Source: Carposina sasakii (Eukaryota > Arthropoda > Insecta > Lepidoptera > Carposinidae). From it: a DNA stretch of 64,000 nt. The stretch lies in NCBI GenBank assembly GCA_014607495.2, contig CP053162.1, forward strand, positions 1,426,001 to 1,490,000. Reading direction: 5' to 3'. The translations under genes and the position numbers were made by a program. Below are positions 10,161-21,000 of the stretch, in pieces (position 1 is the first letter of the stretch; each line of letters opens with the position of its first letter). The notes below the pieces were generated by a model that was not told the DNA's origin, ran no database searches, and saw only the letters and a program-made list of their open reading frames with translations.

Positions 10161-12159
10161 GGAATAATTTCTGAGAAATTAACTTACCATATCTAATAAT
10201 TAAGGTTTCCGTTGGCCACGTTTACCAGGTAACGTAACGATATGCTTTTGAACCTATTTTCTTTGTTACTGCGTAAGTGGATCGTTTTCCGTACCACTAA
10301 TTTATTTTGTAGCCCATTTGAATAGTGCTGTGGAGGTCGTAGAAAAGACTGTTCCGTTTTTCTGGGAACTTGGGAGGCTTCTAAGAAAACAAGGAATGGT
10401 AATACTTTGGCAACATACGCCTACTTTATTTACCTATGTCACCTACCTAGGTATTAAGATAAAGTCGAATTCGTAGACATGAGTTTTTAAAAGTTGTATT
10501 CTAAACCGATAGACCCTAGAAATAAGAGAAATCATTCTACTTCACCTTTTTAAAATATAAATGGCTCCGTCGACTATCGACGAGAGAAGTCATTATAATA
10601 AATTATGGTTCAATGTTCATACATAGGAATATCAAGATGGACCTTCAAACCAGTCGCAGAACCACTGCTAGTATGTACATAACTTTTTTACCCGACTGCG
10701 CCAGAAGGAGGATTATGTTTTTTTAATAGGTATATGTTTGTATGTATATTTTTGGCATGCTCTAGAGCCTATACGGTTTGTCGCATTTGAACTTGTGAGG
10801 AGTCATTCATCTAAAATTCTGAGGGTGATTAATGTGGAAATTTTTAAGCAGTCGGATTTTTTCTTGAAGTAAATGAGGATTTTTACATATTCATCCTGCT
10901 TCAACCATTTTATTTATATAGCCAAGCGTCTCGCGCAATCGGCCTAATGTCCACATTTAAGATATTAAAATCGCACAGTTTCGGCGACGAACATTTTGAC
11001 AAAAAACATTCGAGCGTTGTTGAAGACAGGTGGTCTACTCTGAAATGCCGCTTTCGAATCTTTCGGTCCGACCGAAGCCCGACCGAATCGAAGCCTTTGA
11101 CCTTACTACGGGATTGCTTCGGATGTTCACAACTCATTCAGAACCATAGAGAATAACTCACATTGACTAATATTATAAGCTTTCTATTATCTAGACTTAT
11201 ACCTGTCAAATAGAGTTCGATCGGACCGAATGAAAAAACGGCGCGACTGATCCGATGGAAGGAAGTTCGTAGTAGAAAACACCGCGATATTCGGCCGATA
11301 CCTCGTTTAGCGTCACTTCAGAATAGATACCCAGTTTTCATTATCCACTGAACAGTAGGTACTTCTGCCAGGACTTTCGAAAGGACGAATTTTCCATCCC
11401 AATGAGCTGGCAACTCGGTCACTACGTTAATCATGGAGCAAATCTTAAGAGGAGGTGTAAGGGGATACCGGGGTGCCACGGTACGATCAAAGTCAGTGCT
11501 GTAGTTTAGCGCTACTCGAATCGTGTAATCATATACGAGTTACAGTAATATAGTTACCAGAAATTCTTTAAATTGTTTTTGAATCGGTCATCAGTCGCTT
11601 ATCTGTCTACTTTTACAACGCTGATATGACCGTACAAGGCAAGTTGAGGTACTACTGTCTGTGTATTCAGGTGCAGTAGCAATCTAACTACGAATGTTAG
11701 CCAGTAGTAATTGTGTAGGTTTACAGGCCTACAAAAATTATATGTCTACATTAAATTAAATTCAGCTTTGTACACAGCTCCACCTAATATTTACTTCGTG
11801 GTCTACCTCAACCCGCAGACAGAGTGAATAATAAGGAGATGAATGTGCCGAGGTCACGCTTTGTAACATCAATACTGTTACAAACCTGCAAAGGCCAGAA
11901 CTTTGTTACAGTTGCTGTAACAAAGTCTTTGCAAGTAATTGCTGTAACTTGATTTACGAATTCAAAATGATTCCGTATTCTAACTACGAACTTCCGAAGC
12001 AGGAGTATATCTATTGTAGAAGCGAGATGACGGTCTACACCACTCTGTTTTCAGGAGCATATTCATTGTACAAGCGATACGCTAATATAACCATATTTTC
12101 CTTGGATCAGTGCGGTTATATAGCGGCCGTCAAGAATTTCTTCTAATGTCTGCGTAAGC
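10161..12159. other. Unannotated 2-kb stretch
   Basis: No gene or named repeat. Mirror-image short frames at 10,910-11,156 lack domains. It includes a cluster of GTTACA inverted repeats, listed separately (11,860-11,950). Confidence 0.4.
11860..11950. repeat. Cluster of inverted TGTAAC/GTTACA repeats
   Basis: TTTGTAACA (11,860-11,868) faces TGTTACAAA (11,876-11,884). Then ACTTTGTTACAG (11,900-11,911) faces its perfect complement (11,915-11,926) across three bases, enclosed by TGCAAAG (11,887-11,893) and CTTTGCA (11,927-11,933). A fifth TGTAAC follows at about 11,944. This could be a cruciform, a small palindromic element core or a binding-site cluster. Confidence 0.6.
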
Positions 12160-12318
12160 CAGCCCCCCTAGCATGACCTCGCATTGTGGATATAGTATCG
12201 TAATATATCGTATCGTCTCTATACAAAATTCAACATTGCGGCTATATTTATTGTATTTTGACAGGCTAAATGTCGATAAATCGGTTTATCATATCGTATT
12301 TCGCAGGTTGTGCTAGGC
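12160..12318. mobile_element. M3 MITE
   Basis: Imperfect inverted ends CCCCCTAGCATGACCTCGCA (left) and TCGCAGGTTGTGCTAGG (right). The interior carries TATCG-rich palindromic sequence and a CAAAATTCAACATTGCGGC phrase. The copy at 30,403-30,560 is in the opposite orientation and matches through its length with substitutions. Confidence 0.7.
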
Positions 12319-12883
12319 TTGCAGCTGTATTTTTGCGGTCGTAAGGCCGCTATCCTAGGATATCATAGCTTACCTTGCTACTATGCGACCTCAGTACACT
12401 CAGTCAATAACGGTTTTACTATTAGCAGCTAAGGTATACAAGATTAAGTGTGCTGATATGCAAAAAGGTTAAATTTACTTTCATAAATATTATATTATCT
12501 CTTAACAAAATAGATATCACATTACCAAAAAGCAATAAGTAAATACCCGAATCAAGTATGCCCAAAAACCAATTTTTTAACCAAAAATATTATCCTGCTA
12601 CAATTTACCACAGTAAATAGAACCTGCCAGTAACATAACTCATAGATTCCTATCCTACCCCTTTGTCTATCAGGCAGCCCACTCAGCAAACCTACCCCCT
12701 TTCTACCCGGAAATCTCTTAAAATAATAAGGAATGGAAACATTCCTCCCCGGATAGGGGCGTATATTTTTTTCGAAATAAGGGCGGCTGTTCATTGTTAA
12801 CGACCTTGTGATGCTAGTCAAAAGCGTTGATATAGCTTTGTCTATACGATTTTTTATGTTTTAGTAGTAAAATATCGTAATAC
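12319..12883. other. Unannotated DNA
   Basis: An 89-codon minus frame (12,552-12,821) includes a proline/arginine-rich stretch but no domain I recognise. No repeat named. Confidence 0.35.
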
Positions 12884-12991
12884 ATAAGTTTTCGGTACCT
12901 TTTTAGTGAATGGTCCGAAAAAAAAAATTATAATTGGTGTTATAATTTTTTTTTCGGACCATATACCACTAAAGAGGTACTGAAAACTTAT
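12884..12991. repeat. Long hairpin (108-bp inverted repeat)
   Basis: ATAAGTTTTCGGTACCTTTT with TAGTG (12,884-12,908) pairs with 12,967-12,991, and ATGGTCCG followed by an A-run and TTATAA pairs with its complement across a six-base loop near 12,934-12,939. The stem is about 50 bp with few mismatches. It is most likely a tiny foldback MITE; a small-RNA precursor is possible. Confidence 0.7.
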
Positions 12992-13644
12992 ATTTTATTA
13001 CAAAAACATGAAAATGAATTAAACATTTTTTATAAAAATAATAATAATAAATCAATAATTAAGTTGTAATTAAATAATTTAGTATAAGACAAATAACACA
13101 AATTGTTATAGATATATAATTATAATTATGTTCTTTCAGATGATAAAGCTACTTTATTATAAAAAATCCCACTTATACAAAAGCCAGCTCAGCGTGTTAA
13201 AAACAGTTAATAGCGTTATAACAGTAGCAGGAAAACAGTCCTTATGGGCGTATTTTTTCTGCATTATTCATGGTAATAAATTGGTTGTGTGACTTGCGAA
13301 GATTTCCTTACAAGTGCCGCATTTCTTTGTTTGATATAACTGTGCGACGTTTTCTCTGTAGGTATCTCAGATTTTATCGGAATATATGTTCGGTGCGGAT
13401 GCTTCCAGATAGTATCGAATTGTTAGCGAAAGGTTAGACTTTGTAGACCTATCATGATACTATGTTACAAAGGGTTTGTGTTACATGGAGTATAAATGTT
13501 ATCGAAATAATTATGGAAGCTTCTTGAAATAAAATAGTTGTACCCATTCTATTTTATTGGGTGTATGTTGAATTTGTAGCTTAGTCATATATTTTCCAGG
13601 CAATTTGAAATGAAGAAGCATATGAGTATAAAGTATTTAAAATA
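12992..13644. other. Unannotated AT-rich DNA
   Basis: Nothing recognised. Confidence 0.4.
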
Positions 13645-13732
13645 CCCACTAATGGGTATGGTCCTATCGGCCCATGGTGCTCTGCCTACTTCGTAAGGGA
13701 TAAAGGCGTGATTATATGTATGTATGTAAGTA
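13645..13732 (+). repeat. T-family repeat with (TATG)n end
   Basis: ATCGGCCCATGGTGCTCTGC, then CGTAAGGGATAAAGGCGTGA, ending in TTATATGTATGTATGTAA. The same block is at 32,895 and, inverted, at 47,645. Confidence 0.65.
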
Positions 13733-13870
13733 AAATACCCACCTAAAAATTATGACACGATAGCAAAAATAATATTTAAAAGTCACAACAACAGGTAGAT
13801 GATAAAGTCATGACATATAACAGAAAAGATACTAACTGAGCAGCCATAAAACTTCTGCTATTATTTAGCA

Positions 13871-14175
13871 CTAGTGGACGCCCGCGACTCCGTCCGCGTG
13901 GACTACAGAAAAAACAAAATGTCGAAATTATCCGGGATAAAATCATTTTCCCGGAATAAAAAATAAAAAAGCCGATGTTAAGTGAGACCTGTCATAATTT
14001 CAGCCGTTCCTGAGATTAGCGTGCACAAACGCACAGACAAACCGACAAACAGACAAAAATTTCCAAAAATCATTGTTTCGGGTACTATTGCGTTGATAAA
14101 GGTATTCTATAATATTTTTTCTCATATATCTTCCATGTACAGACAGTGATATGTTACATTTTTATTATATGCATA
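13871..14175 (+). repeat. R-family RTE-like repeat, near full length
   Basis: Best-preserved plus-strand R copy. It starts CTAGTGGACGCCCGCGACTC, continues through the CCGGGATAAAA block, an ACAGACAAACCGACAAACAG run, TACTATTGCGTTGATAAAGG, and ends near CTTCCATGTACAGACAG and TTTTTATTATATGCATAG. It has no open frame. Confidence 0.75.
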
Positions 14176-14326
14176 GATTATCACATTCGCAAGAAAAGAA
14201 GTAATAAATAGATATTTATGTAACACAAAAAGGACACGACTTAATAAATAAATATTCATACTTCACAATACACTAACCTACATTAAGATCTCGAAGGTCT
14301 TGTATTGTATTGGTTTTAAGCATCTA

Positions 14327-14705
14327 CAGGATGATTTTTGGTCGTCAACGTTCCCGAAAACTACGGAATCTCCTCATCATCACGATAATTTTTCTCCATG
14401 GAAGCATACCTGGGAAGTGTCTGGTTTCCAAAATATTAGGGTCCAAAGTTGAGTAAATAGACTGCGTTTTTCTGCATAAATGCACATAGACGCGCGTAGC
14501 AGGACTTTTTCACGAAAAATAATTAATATCTGTCTATAAAAAAACTAACATAAACACTAGACACTATAAATTTCGCACGATCAAGGAATTTAAATTTTTT
14601 TTTCAAAAAAAAAAAAAATCCCAGCATTTTTTTTTGCATAAACTTACTTTATTTCATATATAGAGTACGTACCCTTCGTTAAAGGTGGCCACAAAAAACA
14701 GCCTG
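14327..14705 (+). mobile_element. A-family MITE, unit 1
   Basis: A 379-bp unit with ends CAGGATGATTTTT and AAAAAACAGCCTG, flanked by TA on both sides. The interior carries GGAATCTCCTCATCATCACG, GGAAGCATACCTGGGAAGTG and, near the right end, GAGTACGTACCCTTCGTTAA. An inverted second unit starts 361 bp further on, and an interrupted third is at 27,869. Non-coding. Confidence 0.7.
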
Positions 14706-15066
14706 TATAAGAAAATTGATAAATCATACAAAAGATCCGTTAATTAAACAAACATCCCTATTGATCATATCGATGTTTGTACCTACCGGGATTTGAACTC
14801 AGGACTTATAGCGAATTTTGCGATAACCCTAAAATACAGAAGCAAGAACCTAAAGTAAATGATGAAGGGTGAAACATAAAGTGTATTTGTATTGTAAATA
14901 AAAGTTACCCCGAAAATAAATTAAGTACGAAACTTTTGCATTCAAAACAAACATCTAAAGTAATCGACGAAAACAAACTCATAACATTTCTCATTCTCCA
15001 TATTAAGTGAGCGTACTGAAAATCGGGCCTAACAGGACCTAATTTTTTGTAAAAACGTGATCTATA
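14706..15066. other. Spacer between the A units with an S2 SINE remnant
   Basis: CATATCGATGTTTGTACC followed by a TACCGGGATTTGAACTCAGG phrase near 14,764-14,810 is a minus-strand S2 tRNA-like head remnant (degraded box B). The rest is unrecognised. Confidence 0.5.
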
Positions 15067-15447
15067 GAGGGTGTTTTTTAGTTGCCACCCTTAACGAAGG
15101 GTACGTACTCTATACATCAAATAAATTAAGTTTATGCCAAAAAATGCTGGGAAAAAAATTTATTCCTTTTGATTTTTTTTTAAATTATTTGATCGGGCGA
15201 AATTTATAGTGTCTAGTGTTTATGTTAGTTTTCTTATAGACAGATATTTATTATTTCTCGTGAAAAAAAACTTGCTACACGCGTCAATGTGCATTTATGC
15301 AGAAAAACGCAGTCTATTTACTCAACTTTGGACCCTAATATTTTGGAAACCAGACACTTCCAAGGTATGCTTCCATGAAGAAAAATGATCGTGATGATGA
15401 GGAGATTCCGTAGTTTTCGGGAACGTTGATGACCAAAAATCATCCTG
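15067..15447 (-). mobile_element. A-family MITE, unit 2 (inverted)
   Basis: On the minus strand it reads as unit 1, from CAGGATGATTTTTGGTCATC to the degraded GAGGGTG end, with the same internal order. It differs from unit 1 at scattered positions, so the two are separate or long-separated copies. Confidence 0.7.
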
Positions 15448-16371
15448 TATAGTACACTATACATATGCATATGTTTTTCTCCGCACTCTAAACTATATGT
15501 AAGTATACAAAAATTTAAGAAGATTGGTTGAGTAGTTAGAGCGTTAAGAGGTAACAAATAAAGAAACTTACTTTAACATTGATAATAACATTAATAAGGA
15601 TTACCAAGATAGATTCACATATATAGAAATAAATAAGAAACACCTACACTACCTTTCAAAATTATATCACAAGTCCGGCTCGTAGCACCATATCATTTAA
15701 ACTCAATTAAAAGTTAGGAGTAAAAGATTGCCATGAAAATTATAAATTTACATATTTCGTCACCAATAAACGGTAGTTACTCGTATAATAATGTCTTCAG
15801 TTCACTGTCTCTCGTTTGCTTTGAATAAAAATGATCCAATATTTATAACAGCTATCACATGCAAATTAAATACTCGTTAAAAAATACAATAAAATTCTTT
15901 AATGTACCTAAATACCAACGCACATTTCCGGTAAAAAGTTTAAAAAAAACAAAAATAAATATTTGCAAATGGCGCTAGCCCAATTACGCTCGCAGTTAAA
16001 ATTGTGTTACGTAATTTAAGCATTAGTACCATCAAAATGGGAATAAATTTTAAACTGGAAAAATGTACAAGAGGATGATTGCGTACTTCGCACTTTCAAA
16101 GTGTATAATTTTCATTTACTCATTGCTGGCGGGTACGGCTACATTGCTCTTTCCATAAATTTCGTTCGGGACAACAAAAAACGACTATATTGTAATTTCA
16201 TGAGCATAATCTATTTCGATCAATTTTCAGAGAATGAACGACAGCACCAATCCATCAAATATTCAAAAAAATTGTTAATAAATCGGCCCCAAGACTTTAA
16301 AAGGTAACCTTCACAGGTTGCTTTGCTTTACTTCTGTGAATGTACATTGATCTCGGTGAAAAGTATACTGA
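15448..16371. other. Unannotated DNA
   Basis: Nothing recognised beyond AT-rich sequence. A 68-codon plus frame at 16,101-16,307 has no domain. Confidence 0.4.
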
Positions 16372-16503
16372 GGGCCGATTTTCCCAAACGTCAGATATCC
16401 TTTCAGGGGAATAAAATTAATGCTGTCTCTATTCTGATAAAGTTTTAGAGAAGTATCAACTTTTTTCCTCTGACAGGCTATCTGACGTTTGGAAAAATCG
16501 GCA
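16372..16503. mobile_element. M4 MITE with 25-bp inverted ends
   Basis: GGGCCGATTTTCCCAAACGT with CAGATA on the left and TATCTGACGTTTGGAAAAAT with CGGC on the right are near-perfect inverted repeats about 80 bp apart. A GGGCC-type terminus fits PIF/Harbinger-like MITEs, but the target duplication is unclear. Confidence 0.65.
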
Positions 16504-17322
16504 CTAAATGAAAAAGTTTAGTAACAGCACTAAACAGCCAACAACTTCAAGCAGGATTACTGTATGGATATTTGGTCCGAATGCGTCAGTTAATAAAACC
16601 TATTTTTTTAAATAGTACACACACAAACCAATACTTTTTCACTATAAGGCAAAATAATATACTTATATAGTTATGAATTATAATACGGTATATAAATATT
16701 AGGTTTAGAAAATTAGTCTGGCGCCCTCGTCAGATAGACCAATAGCCCAATGTCAACGACCTATTCATTGGAAGCTAAAACAAAAGTCTAATAAAACTTT
16801 TCAATTGGCGAAAATATCTTATTGCGTATCAGGACGACCCTGTTCGTGTCTGACTTGGCAAACAACATCAAGCAGGTATGAAGAGGAGCTGGGAAAATCC
16901 AGTCATGTTTCCACCAATCCCTACGCAGAGTATTATTTACCTAACTGATATTTACTTCTACTAGGTATATACGAGTAGTCTACACTTCCTTACGTCATAC
17001 TAAGAATCTATTTTTTATGAAAATACCTATACATCTTATATCAGATGTTGATATTTAGTTAAAACTTTAACTAGTATTTGTATACTCGTACCATCGGGAG
17101 CTACAACCTGCGCTTAGCCTCGAATTTTCGAATCTGGCAACTCATTACATGACAGCTCCATTCTTTATCTGCTTTATGGCAAAAACACCCTGCAAATAAA
17201 TTGTACGATTTATCTATGTGTTTTCATCTTCTCACAAATAAAAGGTATGTATTAAAGGTACATTGCCTTTTAGAAGGTCATTCATTGTGAAGATTCAGAC
17301 CATCGAGTGACCAGTGTAATAA
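16504..17322. other. Unannotated DNA before the BEL element
   Basis: No gene or named repeat seen. The right end supplies the target duplication of the retrotransposon. Confidence 0.4.
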
Positions 17323-17327
17323 GTAAA
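17323..17327. other. BEL target-site duplication, left (GTAAA)
   Basis: GTAAA directly precedes the left LTR and is repeated at 23,835-23,839 directly after the right LTR. Five bases is within the usual range for BEL/Pao integrases. Confidence 0.9.
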
Positions 17328-17658
17328 TGTTACGGCGATTAAACAAAACGCAGATCAAAAAACTGTCTTCAAACTAAACGCATCGGAATCATCCAATGAA
17401 GAGAGTTGGCGTGATGGAGTTTGACAACGCAACCAATCACACGCCGCGCAGCATTCGACGCGCGACATTTCGACCAATTGGAGCGCGTCAAATATAGAAT
17501 ATAGAAAATTTTACCTCCAATTTTAATTGCTAAACTTTTTGTCGTACCTATTGAATTTTTTAATGTAAAAGCACAGTATTTATTAAATGTACAATAATTA
17601 ACGGAAATCTGCATATTTTTTCATCGTCATCAACCTCATCGAGTTACACGCGACTACA
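17328..17658 (+). repeat. BEL 5' LTR
   Basis: From TGTTACGGCGATTAAAC to CGCGACTACA. It should contain the promoter; an AAATATAGAATATAG stretch at about 17,490-17,505 is the only TATA-like candidate. An 81-codon minus frame inside it is repeated in the 3' LTR and is not a gene. Confidence 0.95.
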
Positions 17659-17660
17659 TT

Positions 17661-17678
17661 TGGACCTTCGATACCGAA
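17661..17678 (+). promoter_or_regulatory. Candidate tRNA primer-binding site
   Basis: TGGACCTTCGATACCG begins two bases after the LTR. TGG is the expected complement of a tRNA CCA end. Which tRNA it would match was not determined. Confidence 0.5.
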
Positions 17679-18004
17679 TATACGCAAGAAACCAGCTCCC
17701 GTGGAAATTGATGAGAGGCGCATTTGGTGATAGATCAGAGAAAAGACTATTTCTGTTACCTGTACAAGCAACTTGGTAAGGTGTGCCAACCGCAATATCC
17801 TAGCCCCTTCCCTCTTCGTCTTGTCTAATATTGTGCTTTCTACAAATTTCAGTACTTTCGCAACATATCTACCTACCCATTGTACACGCACGTTAAAGGT
17901 GGTAGCAGTTTAGCAAGACACATACGTTGGCTGGCTTTACGTTAGTATTGGCTGTGTGGAATCCCTAAAACCGTGAGTACCCCTATTTCCTATACGCACA
18001 CGGA

Positions 18005-21000
18005 ATGGCTACACACTTAGGTGATGATACCGCCTTGATTACTAAGGCTATAAGCGAAGCTAGGTTGCCCGACGTTAGTAAAAATTTGGTCAGAAAACGA
18101 AGCGCAGTTAAGGCTAAATTAACGGTGTTTAGAAAATATGTTTGTTCTTTAGGCAGTCATGGTTTATCCGAGTTACAAGACGCCGAGTTAAGACTGAGAA
18201 TAGCTAGAGCTAAAACTTTGCTCACCGAATTCGAAGTTCTTCAGGATGACATTAACGCGCAATACTTTGAAAGCTCATCTGAACAAGATTTAAAATCTCT
18301 TGAAGACTTCGAGTCCGAGTACTACGCGGTGATGGCTAAAGCTCAGTGCTTGTTAACGCGCGAGGAGTCTGCCGATTGTCCGAGATATAAGCCGTCTTCT
18401 AAATTAGATTGCATCAAGTTGCCGACAATATCCTTGCCCGAATTTGACGGTTCATATGAGCACTGGTTAGAGTTTAGAGACACATTTAATTCACTAGTAC
18501 ATCATTCTAAAGAGATTTCTAATATTCAAAAGTTTCATTATTTAAAATCCGCTTTAAAAGGTAACGCAAGTTTGGTTATTGATTCGCTTCAATTCTCAGC
18601 TGATAATTACATGGTTGCATGGGAGCTGCTGCTCAATAGGTATGATAATAGCAGACTATTAATACACAACCATGTTAAAGCTTTATTTTCTATGCCGTTA
18701 GTTACCAAGGAAACCCCTAGTCAGTTACGTAAGCTAATAGATAACGTCCTAAAAAATCTACGCGCACTAAAGATTTTAGGAGAGCCTACGGAACACTGGG
18801 ATACCTTAATTATTTATTTAGTCGTCTCAAAATTAGATCAGCTGACCGAGCGTGAGTGGGAACAACATAAATGTACATTTCTGCCTAAGCACGATAATAC
18901 AAAGGGTTTTCTTACTGTTGATACTTTGTTGCAATTCCTAAAAGGTCGTGCGGAGATGTTAGAAACTTTAAGTGTATCGCATAATAAGCACAATTCATAT
19001 AATGCACATAATCACACAAGTTATCAGACACAAGCGCAAGAGAAAAAGAAACACATTACAAATTCGCAATATAATAAGATTCAATGTAATGTTGTTTCAA
19101 ATAAGTCTGTCGATGTAAAGCAAAAGGTTCCATTAAAATATTTATGTTGTAAGTGCAATTCACCTCATCCGTTATATTCATGTCAGCAGTTCCTAGATCT
19201 AAGTTTGAGCGATAGGTTAAAGCTTGTACGCGAAAAGGGCTTATGTGAAAACTGTATGCGATCAGGACATCCTTCAACTGAATGTAAATTTGGCCCGTGT
19301 CGAAAATGCGAGTCTAAACATAATTCTTTGCTGTGTGACAAAAATATTATTAATTCGGAAACGCGCGCAGTAATGTTGATGTCATCGGACAATCAATTAA
19401 ATACTAACGAATTAATAGATAATTGCACTAGCAAAGCATCTCACGCTCACAGTGAAGTGATCCAGGTAAACCCAGTCAATACGCATGTTCACACACATAT
19501 GTCCAGTGGGTGCTCGCCTGTTTTGTTATCAACGGCCTTGATAGAAATACTCGATAACGCAGGAGTCTATCGCCAGGCTCGGGCAGTGCTGGATAGTGGC
19601 AGCGAGCGCTGTTTTATTAGTAAAGCCTTTTGCAATTTATTGAATACGCCTATTATACAGTCCACTCAACAAATACACGGTATTGGTAGCTCGATAACAC
19701 AATGCACGCAGACTTGTGACATCGAATTCAAAGCACGCCGAGGTGCTTTTAATACGCGCATAAAATGTTTAATTTTACCCAAAATTACATCAAAATTGCC
19801 TTCAGTTACTTTCAGCCGCAATCAGTTTAGTATTCCGGACAATGTCATACTTGCAGATCCTTATTTTTATGAGAGTTTACCTATAGATATATTGATTGGT
19901 GCCGATTTGTTTTGGAATTTAATCAGTGTAGGTAAAATGCAGCTGGCTAATGGTGCATTCCTTCAGAATACTAAATTAGGCTGGATTGTGTCAGGTTCGG
20001 TAAAAACGTTTACTAGAAATTCGCATGTAAATAATATTAAATGTAATTTTGCGCAATCATTAAATGAACATTCTCTAGATGTACAGTTACGCAAATTCTG
20101 GGAGCTAGAGGAGTTATCTTTATGTCCGGTGAAAATACGCAGTGAGGATGAGCAGGCATGTGAGGAACACTTCGTGAATACGACAACGCGGTCTGAAAAC
20201 GGCGGGTTCTGTGTACGCATACCTTTTAAATCTTCACCGGACTCGTTAGGGGAAAGTCGCACGATCGCGGAAAAACGATTTTACGCCCTCGAAAAGCGAC
20301 TCGAACGCAATCCCGAATATAAAAGTATGTACGCCGCATTCATACACGAGTACATAAAGTTAGGTCATATGACTAGGATACATAGCTACGGCACACCACA
20401 TTACTTTATGCCGCATCATGGTGTGTTCCGGGAGCATGCTATTACCACTAAGTTACGAGTTGTATTTAACGCAAGTCAACCATCTTCCAATGGCATTTCA
20501 TTAAACGATTTGCAACTCGTAGGTTCGCCTATACAGGGTGATTTAATTTCTATATTATTAAGATTTCGCGAAAATAGATACGTAGCATGCGCGGACATTG
20601 AGAAAATGTACCGTTGTATTCTCGTTCATGAAGATCAGCGCGATTTACAGCTGATCTTGTGGAGGGATAGTCCGTCTGACCAGCTAGGTGTTTACCAACT
20701 GAACACATTTACCTACGGAACCGCCTCCGCACCGTTTCTGAGCTGCAGGTGTCTCAAGCAGTTAGCTAAGGAGTGTTCACCTTGCGAGACGGCAGATAGT
20801 GGTGACACCTCAATACGACCGCGACTAGTAGTAGACCCTGACGTTGCGCAAACAATTAGAGATAATTTTTACGTCGACGATTTAGTGTGTGGGGCATTCA
20901 CTAAGGAAAAATTATTATCTATTTGTCAAGGTACTACTCAAGTCTTAAACTCTGGTTGCTTACCATTACGGAAATGGGTTTTTAATTTTGATCACGAAGA

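Noticed and set aside
17369..17614. 81-codon minus frame, repeated at 23,545-23,790
   Set aside because: Both copies lie inside the LTRs and are identical because the LTRs are; no protein evidence.
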